Shown: positions 17,125 through 26,231 of the stretch, piece by piece
How the letters are laid out: every line of letters starts with the position of its first letter
Numbering within the stretch: position 1 is the stretch's first letter
Source of the DNA: SG8-41 sp035649495
Lineage (GTDB): Bacteria; Pseudomonadota; Gammaproteobacteria; Burkholderiales; SG8-41
Direction: 5' to 3'
NCBI GenBank assembly: GCA_035649495.1
Contig: DASRJL010000064.1
Location: 18,803 to 82,802, forward strand
Length of the DNA: 64,000 nucleotides
Made by a program: the position numbers and the translations under genes
The notes under the pieces: generated by a model
Seen by the model: only the letters and a program-made list of their open reading frames with translations
Databases searched by the model: none
What the model was told of the DNA's origin: nothing

Positions 17125-18273
17125 GTGCCACGCGTGATTCTCTTCAAGGGCAAATTCCAATACGGCGCAGTCAACGTATTCGTGGACGAGCTCGCGAAAG
17201 GGCTGGCAGCCCTGGGACGCGAGACGATTCTCGTCGATCTCGCCGTCAGTTCGGATAGATCGCGTCTGGAAGAGGAACTGAGCCGTCCCTTCGAATTCAT
17301 CGTTGCCTTCGCCGCGATCGGCACACGGCCGCAGCATCTCCCGGCAGGATCGCACATGTATGACCGGCTGAGCGCACCCTACGTCGCGGTCCTGGTCGAT
17401 CATCCGTCCTACCAACTCGATCGTTTCACGATCGACAACATGATAATCACCTGCTACGACCGGACACACGTCGCTTTCCTGAATAGATATTTGGAAGGAA
17501 GGAAGCGGGTTGAATTCCTGGCGCACGGCGGCTCGGCGGCAGGCGACGACAGGCCCGCTCCCGGTCCGCGGCCGATCGGAATCCTGTTCCCTGGGACGTA
17601 CGCGGACCCGGACGCCGAGTACGACTCCTTGCGCAAGTCGCTCCCCCCCGATGTCTACGAGATCATGGATTTCGTCATCGAACGCCTGATCACGAGCGAT
17701 GGCGAGCCGATGGAGAACGCGCTGTCCGCGGTACTGGCGGCCGAAGGCAGGGAAGACGAATGGGCGCGGTTCTGCCCGTATCTGCTGCCGCTCGAGTCCT
17801 TCGTGAAACCGTACAAGCGGATGGAAGTATTGAGACGGCTCGATGGCGCCGGACTCGCGATCGAGATACTCGGCAATCACTGGCCTGACTCGTTATTCCG
17901 TCATCATCGGATACAACCGGCACGGCCGTACGGCGACGTGCTGCGTCTGATGCAGCAATCGAAGATGGTGCTCAACATGGGTTTCGTCCCGGACGGCTCG
18001 CACGAGCGCGTTTTTTCCGCCCTACTGAACGGTGCCCTGCCGGTTTCAGATTGCAATCCCTACCTCGAGGAGACGTTCCCGCACGCAAGCGACATGCTGC
18101 TCTTTCGGTGGACCCGGCTCGATGAGCTGCCGGCCAGGATCGCGGCCTGGCTGAACGACGAGGCATCGCTCGCCGGATATCCATCGAGAGCAAACGAGCT
18201 GGGGCGGGCGCATACCTGGGCCGTCCGGGCCGGGCAGCTTCTGGAGCTCGTCAGGCGCTCGACGCCGGGCTGA
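17125..18273 (+). CDS. glycosyltransferase with Glyco_trans_1_2 / CgeB-like C-terminus
   Basis: A 382-residue protein. The N-terminus VPRVILFKGKFQYGAVNVF is a Rossmann-like start, and the C-terminal donor region reads NMGFVPDGSHERVFSALLNGALPVSD, the HERV-x-x-A-x-x-x-G-x-x-P-x-S-D pattern of the Glyco_trans_1_2 / CgeB family often linked to flagellin or spore-coat glycosylation. I place the start at GTG 17125; upstream frame has no similarity. There is no ribosome site, but TATACT at 17113-17118 sits where transcription would begin close to this GTG, so a leaderless message is possible. It is divergent from the decayed gene pair and likely belongs to the same surface-glycan locus. Confidence 0.75.
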   Translation: MPRVILFKGKFQYGAVNVFVDELAKGLAALGRETILVDLAVSSDRSRLEEELSRPFEFIVAFAAIGTRPQHLPAGSHMYDRLSAPYVAVLVDHPSYQLDRFTIDNMIITCYDRTHVAFLNRYLEGRKRVEFLAHGGSAAGDDRPAPGPRPIGILFPGTYADPDAEYDSLRKSLPPDVYEIMDFVIERLITSDGEPMENALSAVLAAEGREDEWARFCPYLLPLESFVKPYKRMEVLRRLDGAGLAIEILGNHWPDSLFRHHRIQPARPYGDVLRLMQQSKMVLNMGFVPDGSHERVFSALLNGALPVSDCNPYLEETFPHASDMLLFRWTRLDELPARIAAWLNDEASLAGYPSRANELGRAHTWAVRAGQLLELVRRSTPG

Positions 18274-18299
18274 GTCGAAGTTTCGCCAGCCCGGCAGTA

Positions 18300-18328
18300 T
18301 TGACTCGGCGTATCATCGCCGCAATAAT
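18300..18328 (+). promoter_or_regulatory. sigma-70 promoter for the small gene at 18396
   Basis: TTGACT (18300-18305) and AATAAT (18323-18328) are separated by 17 bases, each one mismatch from consensus. Transcription would begin near 18335, about 60 bases before the ATG at 18396. It starts just after the upstream glycosyltransferase gene ends. Confidence 0.65.
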
Positions 18329-18395
18329 GCAACGGCTTATTTTCGTGGAGAAAGCGCGACCCTGCTCCGGGACCGCTGCTCCGCCGGGAGACGAC

Positions 18396-18740
18396 ATGGG
18401 ACTGTTCGGCTCGGTTTCGAGCAAGGGCGTAGACCAGTTCGCCAAGGAACTCGCGCAGGCCATCGCCAAGCGCTACCCGCCCACGATGGACCAAGGCAGC
18501 GCGGAGCGCAAGATCTCGCAGAAGCGCCTCTCCACGATACTGGAGGAAACCTTCAGCCGGGCCGTCGATTTCAGGGACCAGCACCGGCTCGGCCTCTACA
18601 AGAAGGCTCGCCTGGGCAACACGTTCCGCTGGGAGTTGACCGAGCTGGGCTACAGCAAGCAGTTCGTCGAGACCGCGACCGAAGGTCTGGTCGTCTACAT
18701 CTCTCGCAAGGCCGGCGAATCCGCCAAACGCGGCGGCTGA
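18396..18740 (+). CDS. conserved-looking hypothetical protein, 114 residues
   Basis: The product starts MGLFGSVSSKGVDQFAKELA and is basic (many Lys/Arg), with predicted helices and no membrane segment, signal peptide or motif I recognise. The ATG has GGGAG at the right distance and a good sigma-70 promoter stands about 90 bases upstream, so the gene is very probably real. It converges on the HD-GYP gene with 43 bases between the stops; that gap holds a CCTGAT/ATCAGG hairpin. No function is proposed. Confidence 0.72.
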   Translation: MGLFGSVSSKGVDQFAKELAQAIAKRYPPTMDQGSAERKISQKRLSTILEETFSRAVDFRDQHRLGLYKKARLGNTFRWELTELGYSKQFVETATEGLVVYISRKAGESAKRGG

Positions 18741-18783
18741 TCCCGTACCCGGCGTTCCGCGCCGCGCGGCCTGATCCGGGGAA

Positions 18784-20430
18784 TCAGGCGGCCGGCGGCG
18801 GCACGTAGCCCGGAATCGTCTCGACCTTCACGTCGTCGATCTGGTCCGGATCGAGGAACTGCCTGGCGTAGCTGTCGTAGACCTTGTTCCACATGAAGAT
18901 GTCGAAGAGGTCGGGGTCGACGTGGCCGTTCAGCTTGAACCTGCCGAGGATCGTCAGCGCCTCGGTGAGCGTCTTGCCCTTCTTGTAGGGCCGGTCCTTC
19001 GCCGTCAGCGCCTCGAAGATGTCGGCAATCCCCATGCAGCGCGCCTGGACCGACATCTGCTCGCGCTTCAAGCCCCGCGGATAGCCCTTGCCGTCCATGC
19101 GCTCGTGGTGCCCGCCGGCGTACTCCGCCACGTTCTGCAGGTGGCCGGGCCACGGCAGCGCCTCCAGCATCTGTATCGTCACCTCGATATGGTGGTTGAT
19201 GACCTGGCGCTCCCCCGGCGTCAGCGTGCCGTAGCGGATCGTGAGATTGGCGAGCTCCTCCTCCGACAAAAAGGCCGACGGCGTGCCCTCGGCATCGCGC
19301 CACCGGTACTTTTCCGAGATCGCCTTCACGCGCGCGACGTCCTCCTCCTTCATGCTTTCCCCGCCCGTGTTGGAGCGGCGCAGGAATTCCCGGTCGTCCT
19401 CGATCTCCTTCGACCGCGCCGCAAGCTCGCGCTTGAATTCGGCGGTCTCCGCGTGCTGCACCGCCGCGAGCTGCTTCCTCAGCAGCTCGATCTCCGCGTC
19501 GCGCCTCACCACCTCGAAGCGCGTGTCGACCAGGCTGATACGGTCGTAGATCGTCTGCAGCTTGGTCGCCTTGTCGACGACGTGCACCGGCGTGGTCACC
19601 TTGCCGCAATCGTGCAGCAGGCCCGCTATCTTCAGCTCGTAGCGGTCGCGCTCCGTCATCGTGAAGTCCTTCAACGGGCCGACGTGGCAGTTGTTCACCG
19701 CCTCGGCGAGCAGCATGGTGAGGACCGGAACGCGCTGGCAATGCCCGCCGGTGTAGGGCGACTTGTCGTCGATCGCGGCGTTGATGAGGCCGATGAAGGA
19801 CTCGAACAGGTCCTCGAGGTGGTTGATGAGGAGCCGCGTGGTGAGCGCGATCGCCGCCTGCGAAGCCAGCGACTCGGCCAGCTGCTGGTCGGTACCCGAG
19901 AACGCCCTCACGGTCCCCGTCGCCCGGTCCTTGGCGTTGATCAGCTGCAGCACGCCGATGATTTCGCCCTCGTGGTTCTTCATCGGCACGGTCAGGAACG
20001 ATTGCGAGCGGTAGCCCGTCTTCTTGTCGAAGCTCTTGGTCCCGCTGAAGTCGAAACCTTCCTCCGTGTACGCGTCGGCAATGTTCACGGAGCGGTCGTG
20101 ATGGACCGCGTACGACGCAACCATCGAGAGTATCGGCTTGTCCTCCTTGTCGCGGAGGTAGATCGGGTAGAACGGGATCTCGACCCCGCTCGTTCCACCC
20201 ATGGCGATGTTGAGGGTGTCGTTGCGCATGATCTCGAAGCGCAGCGACTTCTCCTCGGTCATCCGGTAGAGCGTGCCCCCGTCCGCGTTGGTGATGTCCT
20301 TGGCCGCGAGCAGTATCGTCTCGAGGAGACGGTTGATGTCCTTTTCCTGCGAGAGCGCGACACCGATCCGGTTCAGCTGCTCGAGACGCTTGAGCAGGTC
20401 GGCGTCGCCAGCCCGGAAGGCGTCGTTCAT
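18784..20430 (-). CDS. GAF and HD-GYP domain protein (putative c-di-GMP phosphodiesterase)
   Basis: A 548-residue cytoplasmic protein. A GAF domain fills about residues 15-195. The HD-GYP domain follows: YTGGHCQRVP, then HDCGK (the HD metal pair) at about 270, and HHERMDGKGYPRGL, which holds the second His pair and the GYP loop with the DGKGYP variant normal for active enzymes. Between HD and GYP is a long charged, coiled-coil-like insert (about 300-390) that is unusual for the family. Family knowledge gives hydrolysis of c-di-GMP to pGpG/GMP. It is the last gene of the signalling operon, 33 bases after the GspE-like gene, whose product also starts with a GAF domain. Confidence 0.85.
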   Translation of the reverse strand: MNDAFRAGDADLLKRLEQLNRIGVALSQEKDINRLLETILLAAKDITNADGGTLYRMTEEKSLRFEIMRNDTLNIAMGGTSGVEIPFYPIYLRDKEDKPILSMVASYAVHHDRSVNIADAYTEEGFDFSGTKSFDKKTGYRSQSFLTVPMKNHEGEIIGVLQLINAKDRATGTVRAFSGTDQQLAESLASQAAIALTTRLLINHLEDLFESFIGLINAAIDDKSPYTGGHCQRVPVLTMLLAEAVNNCHVGPLKDFTMTERDRYELKIAGLLHDCGKVTTPVHVVDKATKLQTIYDRISLVDTRFEVVRRDAEIELLRKQLAAVQHAETAEFKRELAARSKEIEDDREFLRRSNTGGESMKEEDVARVKAISEKYRWRDAEGTPSAFLSEEELANLTIRYGTLTPGERQVINHHIEVTIQMLEALPWPGHLQNVAEYAGGHHERMDGKGYPRGLKREQMSVQARCMGIADIFEALTAKDRPYKKGKTLTEALTILGRFKLNGHVDPDLFDIFMWNKVYDSYARQFLDPDQIDDVKVETIPGYVPPPAA

Positions 20431-20463
20431 GGAGAACCTATCTCAACAATAGGCACGGTCCCT

Positions 20464-22911
20464 CTACTTGATACAAACCGCCCGCACCTGCGGCATGTCG
20501 GTGATCCCGGACAGCACCTTCTCGATGCCGTCCTGCTTCAGGGTGGACATGCCGTCGTCCATGGCTACGGCGAACATCATCGCGACGCGCGCGTGCTCCT
20601 GGATGCACTTCTTCATGCGGTCGGTGCCGATCAGGAGCTCGTGCAGGCCGACCCGGCCCTTGTAGCCGGTGTTGCCGCACACGTCGCACCCCTTGGCCGT
20701 GTACAGGATGATCTGGCCCTTCTCGTTGCCGAACTCCTTGGTCCATTCGTTCAGCAGGGCAGTCTTCTTCTCCTGGACTATCCCCCGTTGCTTCACGCTT
20801 TCCTCGGCGTTCAGCCGCCGCGGCTCCCCGGTCTTCTCGTCGAGCACGGCGCCCCATGACTCCGTATTCTGCAGCTCGTGCGAGTACTCGTCGATGAGCG
20901 AGGTCAGTTCCTCGGGCGTCGCGACGTGCGCCTCCTTGCACTTGCACAGCCGGCGCGCAAGGCGCTGGGCCATGATGCCGAGCAGCGCGTCCGCAAAATT
21001 GAACGGATCCATGCCCATGTCGAGCAGCCGGATGATCGATTCCGGCGCGCTGTTGGTGTGCAGGGTCGCGAATACCAGGTGGCCCGTCAGCGAGGCCTCG
21101 ATGCCCGTCGAAACCGTCTCCTTGTCGCGCATCTCGCCGACCATGATCACGTCGGGATCGGCGCGCAGGAACGCCTTCATCGCGATGGCGAACGTCATCC
21201 CGGCCTTGGGATTCATCTGCACCTGCCGCAATCCCTTCTGCGTGATTTCGACCGGGTCCTCCGCCGTCCAGATCTTCATCTCCGGCGTGTTGAGGTAGCC
21301 CAGGATCGAGTGCAGCGTGGTGGTCTTCCCGGAGCCGGTCGGCCCGCACACGAAGAAGAGGCCGTACGGCTTGTCCACCTCCTGCTTGCAGAGCCGGAGA
21401 TTCTTCTTCGAGAAACCCATCTTGTCGAGCGGCAGCGGCTCGCCCGCGGCGAGTATCCGCATCACGATGTCCTCGACCCCGCCCGCGGTCGGGATGGTGG
21501 CGACCCGCAGCTCGATGTCGAGCGGGCCGAACTTCTTGAACTTGATCTTGCCGTCCTGGGGCTTCCTGCGCTCGGAGATGTCGAGGTCGCACATGATCTT
21601 CAGCCGCGCTGCGATCGCCATGCGGTAGCTGCCCGGCACCGAGATGTAGCTCATCAGCTCGCCGTCCTTGCGGAAGCGGATCTCGGTCTTGGCCTTGCCC
21701 GGGTAGGGCTCGATGTGGATGTCCGAGGCGCCCTGCTGGTAGGCGTCGATGATGACCTTGTTGACGAGCTTCACCACCTCGTTGTCGTTCGCGGCGGAGG
21801 CGACGTCATCGCCGCCCGTCTCGAGCACTTCGGTCTCCTCGTCGAGCGTGCCGAGGATGTCGCCGATGTCGCCGGTGTCCTGCATCCCGACGCCGGCGCT
21901 GCCGCCGAACATCTGGTCGAGCGTCGACGCGAACTCGCGGTTGGTGGTGACCCTGTAGAGGACCTTGCTCTTCGGATAGACGTTGTTCACCATCCGCGAC
22001 GCCTTGATCTTCTCGGGGTCGACGGTCACGATGATGATGCCGTCCTTGGTGTCCTCCAGCGGCACCCACTGGTTGGTCTGGCAGAACTCGCGGCTCATGT
22101 TCTTCATGAGGTCGGGCGGCTTGATGCGGTCGGGCTTGAACGGCTCGTACGGCACCGAGAAATAGGCCGCCAGCGAGTCGCCGAGCGCCGGCACCTTGAC
22201 CTGGAACTCTTCCACCAGCACCGTCTCGATGTCGAGATTCTTGCGGCGCGCCGAGCGCTGCGCGAGCTCGAGCTCCTCGCCCGAGATCACCGCGCTCGTC
22301 ACCAGGCCGTCGTACTTGGTGCGCACCTGCATCATCGGCCCCTGCCGCTGCCGGAAGGCGATGGCGAGCGTCTCGGTGAGATGCAGCACACCTTCCTCCA
22401 TCACCGGCAGGAACGGCTGCCCGTTCTTGGCGTTGATGATCTGCACCACGCCGATCAGCTCCTTGGACTTCTGCTCGAGCACGGGCGCGACCAGCATCTG
22501 CTTGGTGCGGTAGCCGGTCTTGGCGTCGACCGCCTTCAGGAAGTTCAACTGCGGGGAGTACGACTTCAGCTCCGCGTCGTCGTACACGTCGCGGATGTTG
22601 ATGATGCGCTTGTGGGACGCCACGAAGCCGGCGATCGACTGCTCGTTGATCGGCAGCTTGATGTCCTTGAAGGAGTTCAGCCCCGTCTTGACCTTGGAGA
22701 CAATGGACCCCTTGTCCTCGCTCGTGAGATAGATCGTGAGCCGGTCCGCGTTGAAGAGGCTGCACAGGTCCTGCGACAGCTCGAGGATGATTTCGTCGAG
22801 ATTCTTGGTCGCATGGATCTTGTTCGTGACAGTCTGCAGCTTCTGCTGAAAATTGAGCTTCTCAGCCAGGTTGTCCTGCACAACCGGCTTGCTCTGGAGT
22901 ACCGTGCTCAT
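20464..22911 (-). CDS. GAF-domain GspE/PilB-type secretion ATPase
   Basis: An 815-residue protein: GAF domain (about 20-190), then a GspE_N-like region with AYFSVPYEPFKPDRIKPP, then the type II/IV secretion ATPase domain. Walker A is GPTGSGKTTTLHS, Walker B region RADPDVIMVGEMRDKETVST, His box TGHLVFATLHTNSAPE, and the Zn site has paired Cys (CKCKEA, then CDVCGNTGYKGRVG). All ATPase motifs are intact. PilB and GspE power pilus or pseudopilus assembly; fusion to GAF and placement in a kinase/cyclase operon with no other pilus gene suggest a signal-responsive motor or an ATPase reused for signalling. PilB-type ATPases that bind c-di-GMP are known. Confidence 0.85.
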   Translation of the reverse strand: MSTVLQSKPVVQDNLAEKLNFQQKLQTVTNKIHATKNLDEIILELSQDLCSLFNADRLTIYLTSEDKGSIVSKVKTGLNSFKDIKLPINEQSIAGFVASHKRIINIRDVYDDAELKSYSPQLNFLKAVDAKTGYRTKQMLVAPVLEQKSKELIGVVQIINAKNGQPFLPVMEEGVLHLTETLAIAFRQRQGPMMQVRTKYDGLVTSAVISGEELELAQRSARRKNLDIETVLVEEFQVKVPALGDSLAAYFSVPYEPFKPDRIKPPDLMKNMSREFCQTNQWVPLEDTKDGIIIVTVDPEKIKASRMVNNVYPKSKVLYRVTTNREFASTLDQMFGGSAGVGMQDTGDIGDILGTLDEETEVLETGGDDVASAANDNEVVKLVNKVIIDAYQQGASDIHIEPYPGKAKTEIRFRKDGELMSYISVPGSYRMAIAARLKIMCDLDISERRKPQDGKIKFKKFGPLDIELRVATIPTAGGVEDIVMRILAAGEPLPLDKMGFSKKNLRLCKQEVDKPYGLFFVCGPTGSGKTTTLHSILGYLNTPEMKIWTAEDPVEITQKGLRQVQMNPKAGMTFAIAMKAFLRADPDVIMVGEMRDKETVSTGIEASLTGHLVFATLHTNSAPESIIRLLDMGMDPFNFADALLGIMAQRLARRLCKCKEAHVATPEELTSLIDEYSHELQNTESWGAVLDEKTGEPRRLNAEESVKQRGIVQEKKTALLNEWTKEFGNEKGQIILYTAKGCDVCGNTGYKGRVGLHELLIGTDRMKKCIQEHARVAMMFAVAMDDGMSTLKQDGIEKVLSGITDMPQVRAVCIK

Positions 22912-23008
22912 ATATTTTCCTCGCCTTCTCTGACCCTTCTTGCCTAGGACATCGACGCTTTCGCGGCCGTTCCCCCGACTTTGCCCCTGTTCCTGCCCTA
23001 TATATACG

Positions 23009-23773
23009 CTAAAACTCGAATACCTGATTCGCCTGCAGCATTTGCGGCCGCCGCTCCTTCACCCTGGCGGCGACCTCCTGCATGATCAGCTCGGACTCGC
23101 GCGGCTTCAAGTGCGTGATGAAGACCTGCGGCGTCGGCTTCAGCTTCGCGAGCTCCGCGGCGAGCAGGCTGGGGCACAGGTGCTTGGACGCGGCCGCCAG
23201 GTCGTGCTCGCGGTCGGACAGCGCCGTCTCGATAATCAGGTACTTGAGGTTGGCTATCCGGTTCAGGACCGGCCACAGCTCGTCGTTGGTCGTCGTGTCC
23301 CCCGTGAAAACCAGGCTCGCCCGTCCGGAATCCAGGTGGTAGCCCACCGCCGGGACGACGTGGTTGGCGGGAAGCGGCGTGATCCTGCGGCCGTTCAACG
23401 CAACCGCGTCCCCGGTCGCGACCGCCTCGTAGCGCATGGCCGGGCGCTGCGGGTCGGGAATCTGCGTGAAATCCGGCCACAGCTTCCAGTTGAAGAGATG
23501 CGCCTTGAGGATGTCGAGCGTCTCGTTCGTGGCGTGCAGCGTGAGCGGCTTGTCGCGCATCCAGCCCACGGTGTCCACGATGAAAGGGATGCAGGCCACG
23601 TGATCCATGTGCGAGTGCGTGACGAATATGTGGTCGATCTGGGAGAGCTCGGTCACCGACAGGTCGCCCACTCCGGTTCCCGCGTCTATCAGCGTGTCGT
23701 GGTCGACCAGGAAGGCGGTCGTGCGGAGATCCCCGCCGATGCCCCCGCTGCAGCCCAGAACCTTCAACTTCAT
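23009..23773 (-). CDS. metallo-beta-lactamase fold cyclic-nucleotide phosphodiesterase
   Basis: A 254-residue MBL-fold hydrolase. The metal motif is THSHMDHVACIPF; further ligands are likely in PLPANHVVPAVGYH, VFTGDTTTNDELW and the terminal FITHLKP. The strand order and the HSHMDH site fit class II (PDE1-like) 3',5'-cyclic-nucleotide phosphodiesterases. The neighbour is an adenylate cyclase, with TGATG overlap between the cyclase stop and this ATG (a GTG one codon upstream is also possible), so the pair would make and destroy cAMP. RNase Z-like or other MBL roles cannot be excluded from sequence alone. Confidence 0.75.
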   Translation of the reverse strand: MKLKVLGCSGGIGGDLRTTAFLVDHDTLIDAGTGVGDLSVTELSQIDHIFVTHSHMDHVACIPFIVDTVGWMRDKPLTLHATNETLDILKAHLFNWKLWPDFTQIPDPQRPAMRYEAVATGDAVALNGRRITPLPANHVVPAVGYHLDSGRASLVFTGDTTTNDELWPVLNRIANLKYLIIETALSDREHDLAAASKHLCPSLLAAELAKLKPTPQVFITHLKPRESELIMQEVAARVKERRPQMLQANQVFEF

Positions 23774-26049
23774 CACTTGGTCTCGAACTTATGGACGCCA
23801 TCCCAGCCCTTGCCGGGCGGGTTGGCCCGGAGCGCCGCGATGCGATCGAGGAACTCGTCGTAGAGGGCGCCATCCGGGGTCGCCTTTTTCAGATTGATGA
23901 GCTGGAGCTCGGCCATGTCCCAGTCCTGGGAGCGGTAAAGCTTGAGCGCCTGATTCCAAAGCTTCATCTCGTCGAGCTTCGGCTTCTCGACCTGGCCCTC
24001 CAATCCCAGCGGCTGATAAATTGCTATCGGCTCGTCCTTGCCCTTCACCCGCACGCGGTCGACTTCGCGACAGACGAAACCGGAAATCCGCTCCTTGGTG
24101 CCCTCGCCGATTATGATATCAGCCCCGTACTGTTTTGTGATGCCTTCCAGCCGCGACCCGAGATTCACGGGATCGCCCATCACGGTATACGCCTTGCGGA
24201 TCTGCGATCCCATGTCGCCGACGCGCATTACGCCCGTATTGACGCCGATGCCGATCTTGAACGTGGGCCAGCCCTTGGCCTTGAATTTCTCGTTCAGGTC
24301 CTTCGCGGCCTTCTGCATGTCGAGCGCCGCCATGACCGCATTCTTCGCGTGTTCCGGGTCGGCGACGGGCGCCCCCCAGAACGCCATGATCGCGTCGCCT
24401 ATGTACTTGTCGAGCGTGCCGCGATGCTTCTCGCGTATCACGAGGCTCATGGTGGTGAGGTATTCGTTGATGTAAAGCGACAGGTCCTCGGGTGAGAGCG
24501 CCTCGGAAATGGTCGTGAACCCGCGCACGTCCGAGAACAGGACCGAGAGCTCCTCGGCGCGCGGCACCATGTTGAACTGCTCCGGGTTCTTCGCCATCTC
24601 GTCCACGAGCTCGGGCGGCACGTACTGGCCGAAGAGACCCGTGATCTGGCGCATGCCGCGCGCCTCGATGAAAAAGCCGTAGGCCATGTTGAGCATGAAC
24701 AGCACCAGCGTCATCACCAGGCCGGAAGCGAGCGGCAGCACGAGGTTGCCGTAGTGGAACACCACGATGTTGGTGACGAGAACCGCGACCAGGGCGCCGA
24801 CCGTGGTCAGCGTGGACACGAGCGGTCCGAGCAGCGGCAGGAGCAGCGCGAGCCCGAGCCCGGTGACGAGCAGCAGCAGGAATTCGGCGCCGAGGACGTA
24901 CGGCGGGCGCTGCTTGATGGTGCCGTCGATCATGCCGGCGATCATGTTCGCGTGGACTTCCACGCCGGGATACACCGGGTCCACCGGGGTCGCCCGCAGG
25001 TCGAGCAGCCCTGGCGCGGTGGTGCCCACCAGCACGATCTTGCCCTTGAGATCGGCGGGGTCCGCCTTTTCGGCGATGACGTCCACCGCAGAGAAATACT
25101 TGAAACTGTTCTTGCGCCCGCGGTACGGCACCAGCGCGGCGGCGACGTCGTCCAGGGGGATGCGCAGCTTGGTGCCGACCTGCAGCCACTCCAGGCCGTC
25201 GTAGCGCGCCGAGAGCGCGCTCGTCTCCGGCACGATGGGCTTCGCCGGCGGCGAGCCGAGCAGCAGCCTCATCATGGCGAGCGACAGCGGCTCGTAGAAG
25301 CTGCCGTTGTACTCCGCCAGTATCGGCACCCTGCGGATGATCCCGTCGTCGTCGGGAATGGAGTTGAAGAGCCCGGCGCTGGTGGCGGCCTTCTGCAGCT
25401 CCGCCAGGTTCGCCGTGTAGCCGGTCCAGGAGGTCGCCCGGATCTTGCGCGTGCCCAGAACGTCGCTGCCGAAGAGCGGTTCCGGCAGCATGCCCTTCTT
25501 CGACGCCGACTCCGCGTCGCCGTCGTTGGTGAAGGCGTAGCCCAGCACGACGTTGCGCCCCTTCATGTGCTCGGCGAACACCCTGTCGTACTCGAGCTGG
25601 GGCTTGACCGTCTCGAGCACCGACTGGAACTGCTGCACCTCGCGCAGCTCCTTCTGTCCCAGCCGCTCCAGCACGCGGATGCCCGAGGACTCGTCGCGCT
25701 CCGCGAACACCACGTCGAAGCCGACGATGGCGACCTGGTACTTGTCGAAGAGCTTGTCCATGAGCAGCGCCAGGCGATCGCGCGGCCACGGCCAGCGCCC
25801 CTCGCCGCCTTTTTCGCGCTCCTGCAGGCTCTTCTCGTCTATGTCCACGATGACGATGCGCGGATCGACGGTGCGCGGCATGGTGAGCCGCACGCGCGTG
25901 TCGTAGATGATGTTCTCCAGGTTGTCCACCAGGGGCAGGTGATAGAGCGGGTCCTTCCTCACCGATAACGACACGTGGCCGAGAAAGATCGCGACCACGA
26001 CGATACCGATGACGATGCGCACCAGGTGCTTTTTCAGGCTCTCCAGCAC
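23773..26049 (-). CDS. CHASE2-domain class III adenylate cyclase
   Basis: The protein has 758 residues. An N-terminal membrane helix (LVRIVIGIVVVAIFLGHV) is followed by an extracytoplasmic CHASE2 sensor (about 35-340, ending LKGKIVLVGTTAPGLLDLR), three further membrane helices, then a class III cyclase domain (about 470-650). The catalytic residues are complete: metal Asp in LFSDVRGFTT and GDAIMAFWG, substrate-specifying Lys in LDKYIGD and Asp in VMGDPVNLGSRLEG, with the transition-state Asn and Arg in the same motif. It should make cAMP in response to a periplasmic signal. I chose GTG 26049 because GGAGGGG stands before it; longer frames start with TTG and no ribosome site. A 182-base gap without gene separates it from the FHA gene. 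Confidence 0.88.
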   Translation of the reverse strand: MLESLKKHLVRIVIGIVVVAIFLGHVSLSVRKDPLYHLPLVDNLENIIYDTRVRLTMPRTVDPRIVIVDIDEKSLQEREKGGEGRWPWPRDRLALLMDKLFDKYQVAIVGFDVVFAERDESSGIRVLERLGQKELREVQQFQSVLETVKPQLEYDRVFAEHMKGRNVVLGYAFTNDGDAESASKKGMLPEPLFGSDVLGTRKIRATSWTGYTANLAELQKAATSAGLFNSIPDDDGIIRRVPILAEYNGSFYEPLSLAMMRLLLGSPPAKPIVPETSALSARYDGLEWLQVGTKLRIPLDDVAAALVPYRGRKNSFKYFSAVDVIAEKADPADLKGKIVLVGTTAPGLLDLRATPVDPVYPGVEVHANMIAGMIDGTIKQRPPYVLGAEFLLLLVTGLGLALLLPLLGPLVSTLTTVGALVAVLVTNIVVFHYGNLVLPLASGLVMTLVLFMLNMAYGFFIEARGMRQITGLFGQYVPPELVDEMAKNPEQFNMVPRAEELSVLFSDVRGFTTISEALSPEDLSLYINEYLTTMSLVIREKHRGTLDKYIGDAIMAFWGAPVADPEHAKNAVMAALDMQKAAKDLNEKFKAKGWPTFKIGIGVNTGVMRVGDMGSQIRKAYTVMGDPVNLGSRLEGITKQYGADIIIGEGTKERISGFVCREVDRVRVKGKDEPIAIYQPLGLEGQVEKPKLDEMKLWNQALKLYRSQDWDMAELQLINLKKATPDGALYDEFLDRIAALRANPPGKGWDGVHKFETK

Positions 26050-26231
26050 AGCTCGAACCCCTCCGCTCAGTACCCCGTTGCCCTGCGCCCGTCTTGCGGC
26101 CGCCCCGCACGCCCGGTCCGCCAGACACAAAAGCCGGAAACCGACGCGCTACGCCGATCCCCGGCCCCCGACTTGCGGCCACCAGCCGCCCCGGCGTGAA
26201 GGTGCGACGGAAATCCCGCCGCCGCTCCCGT

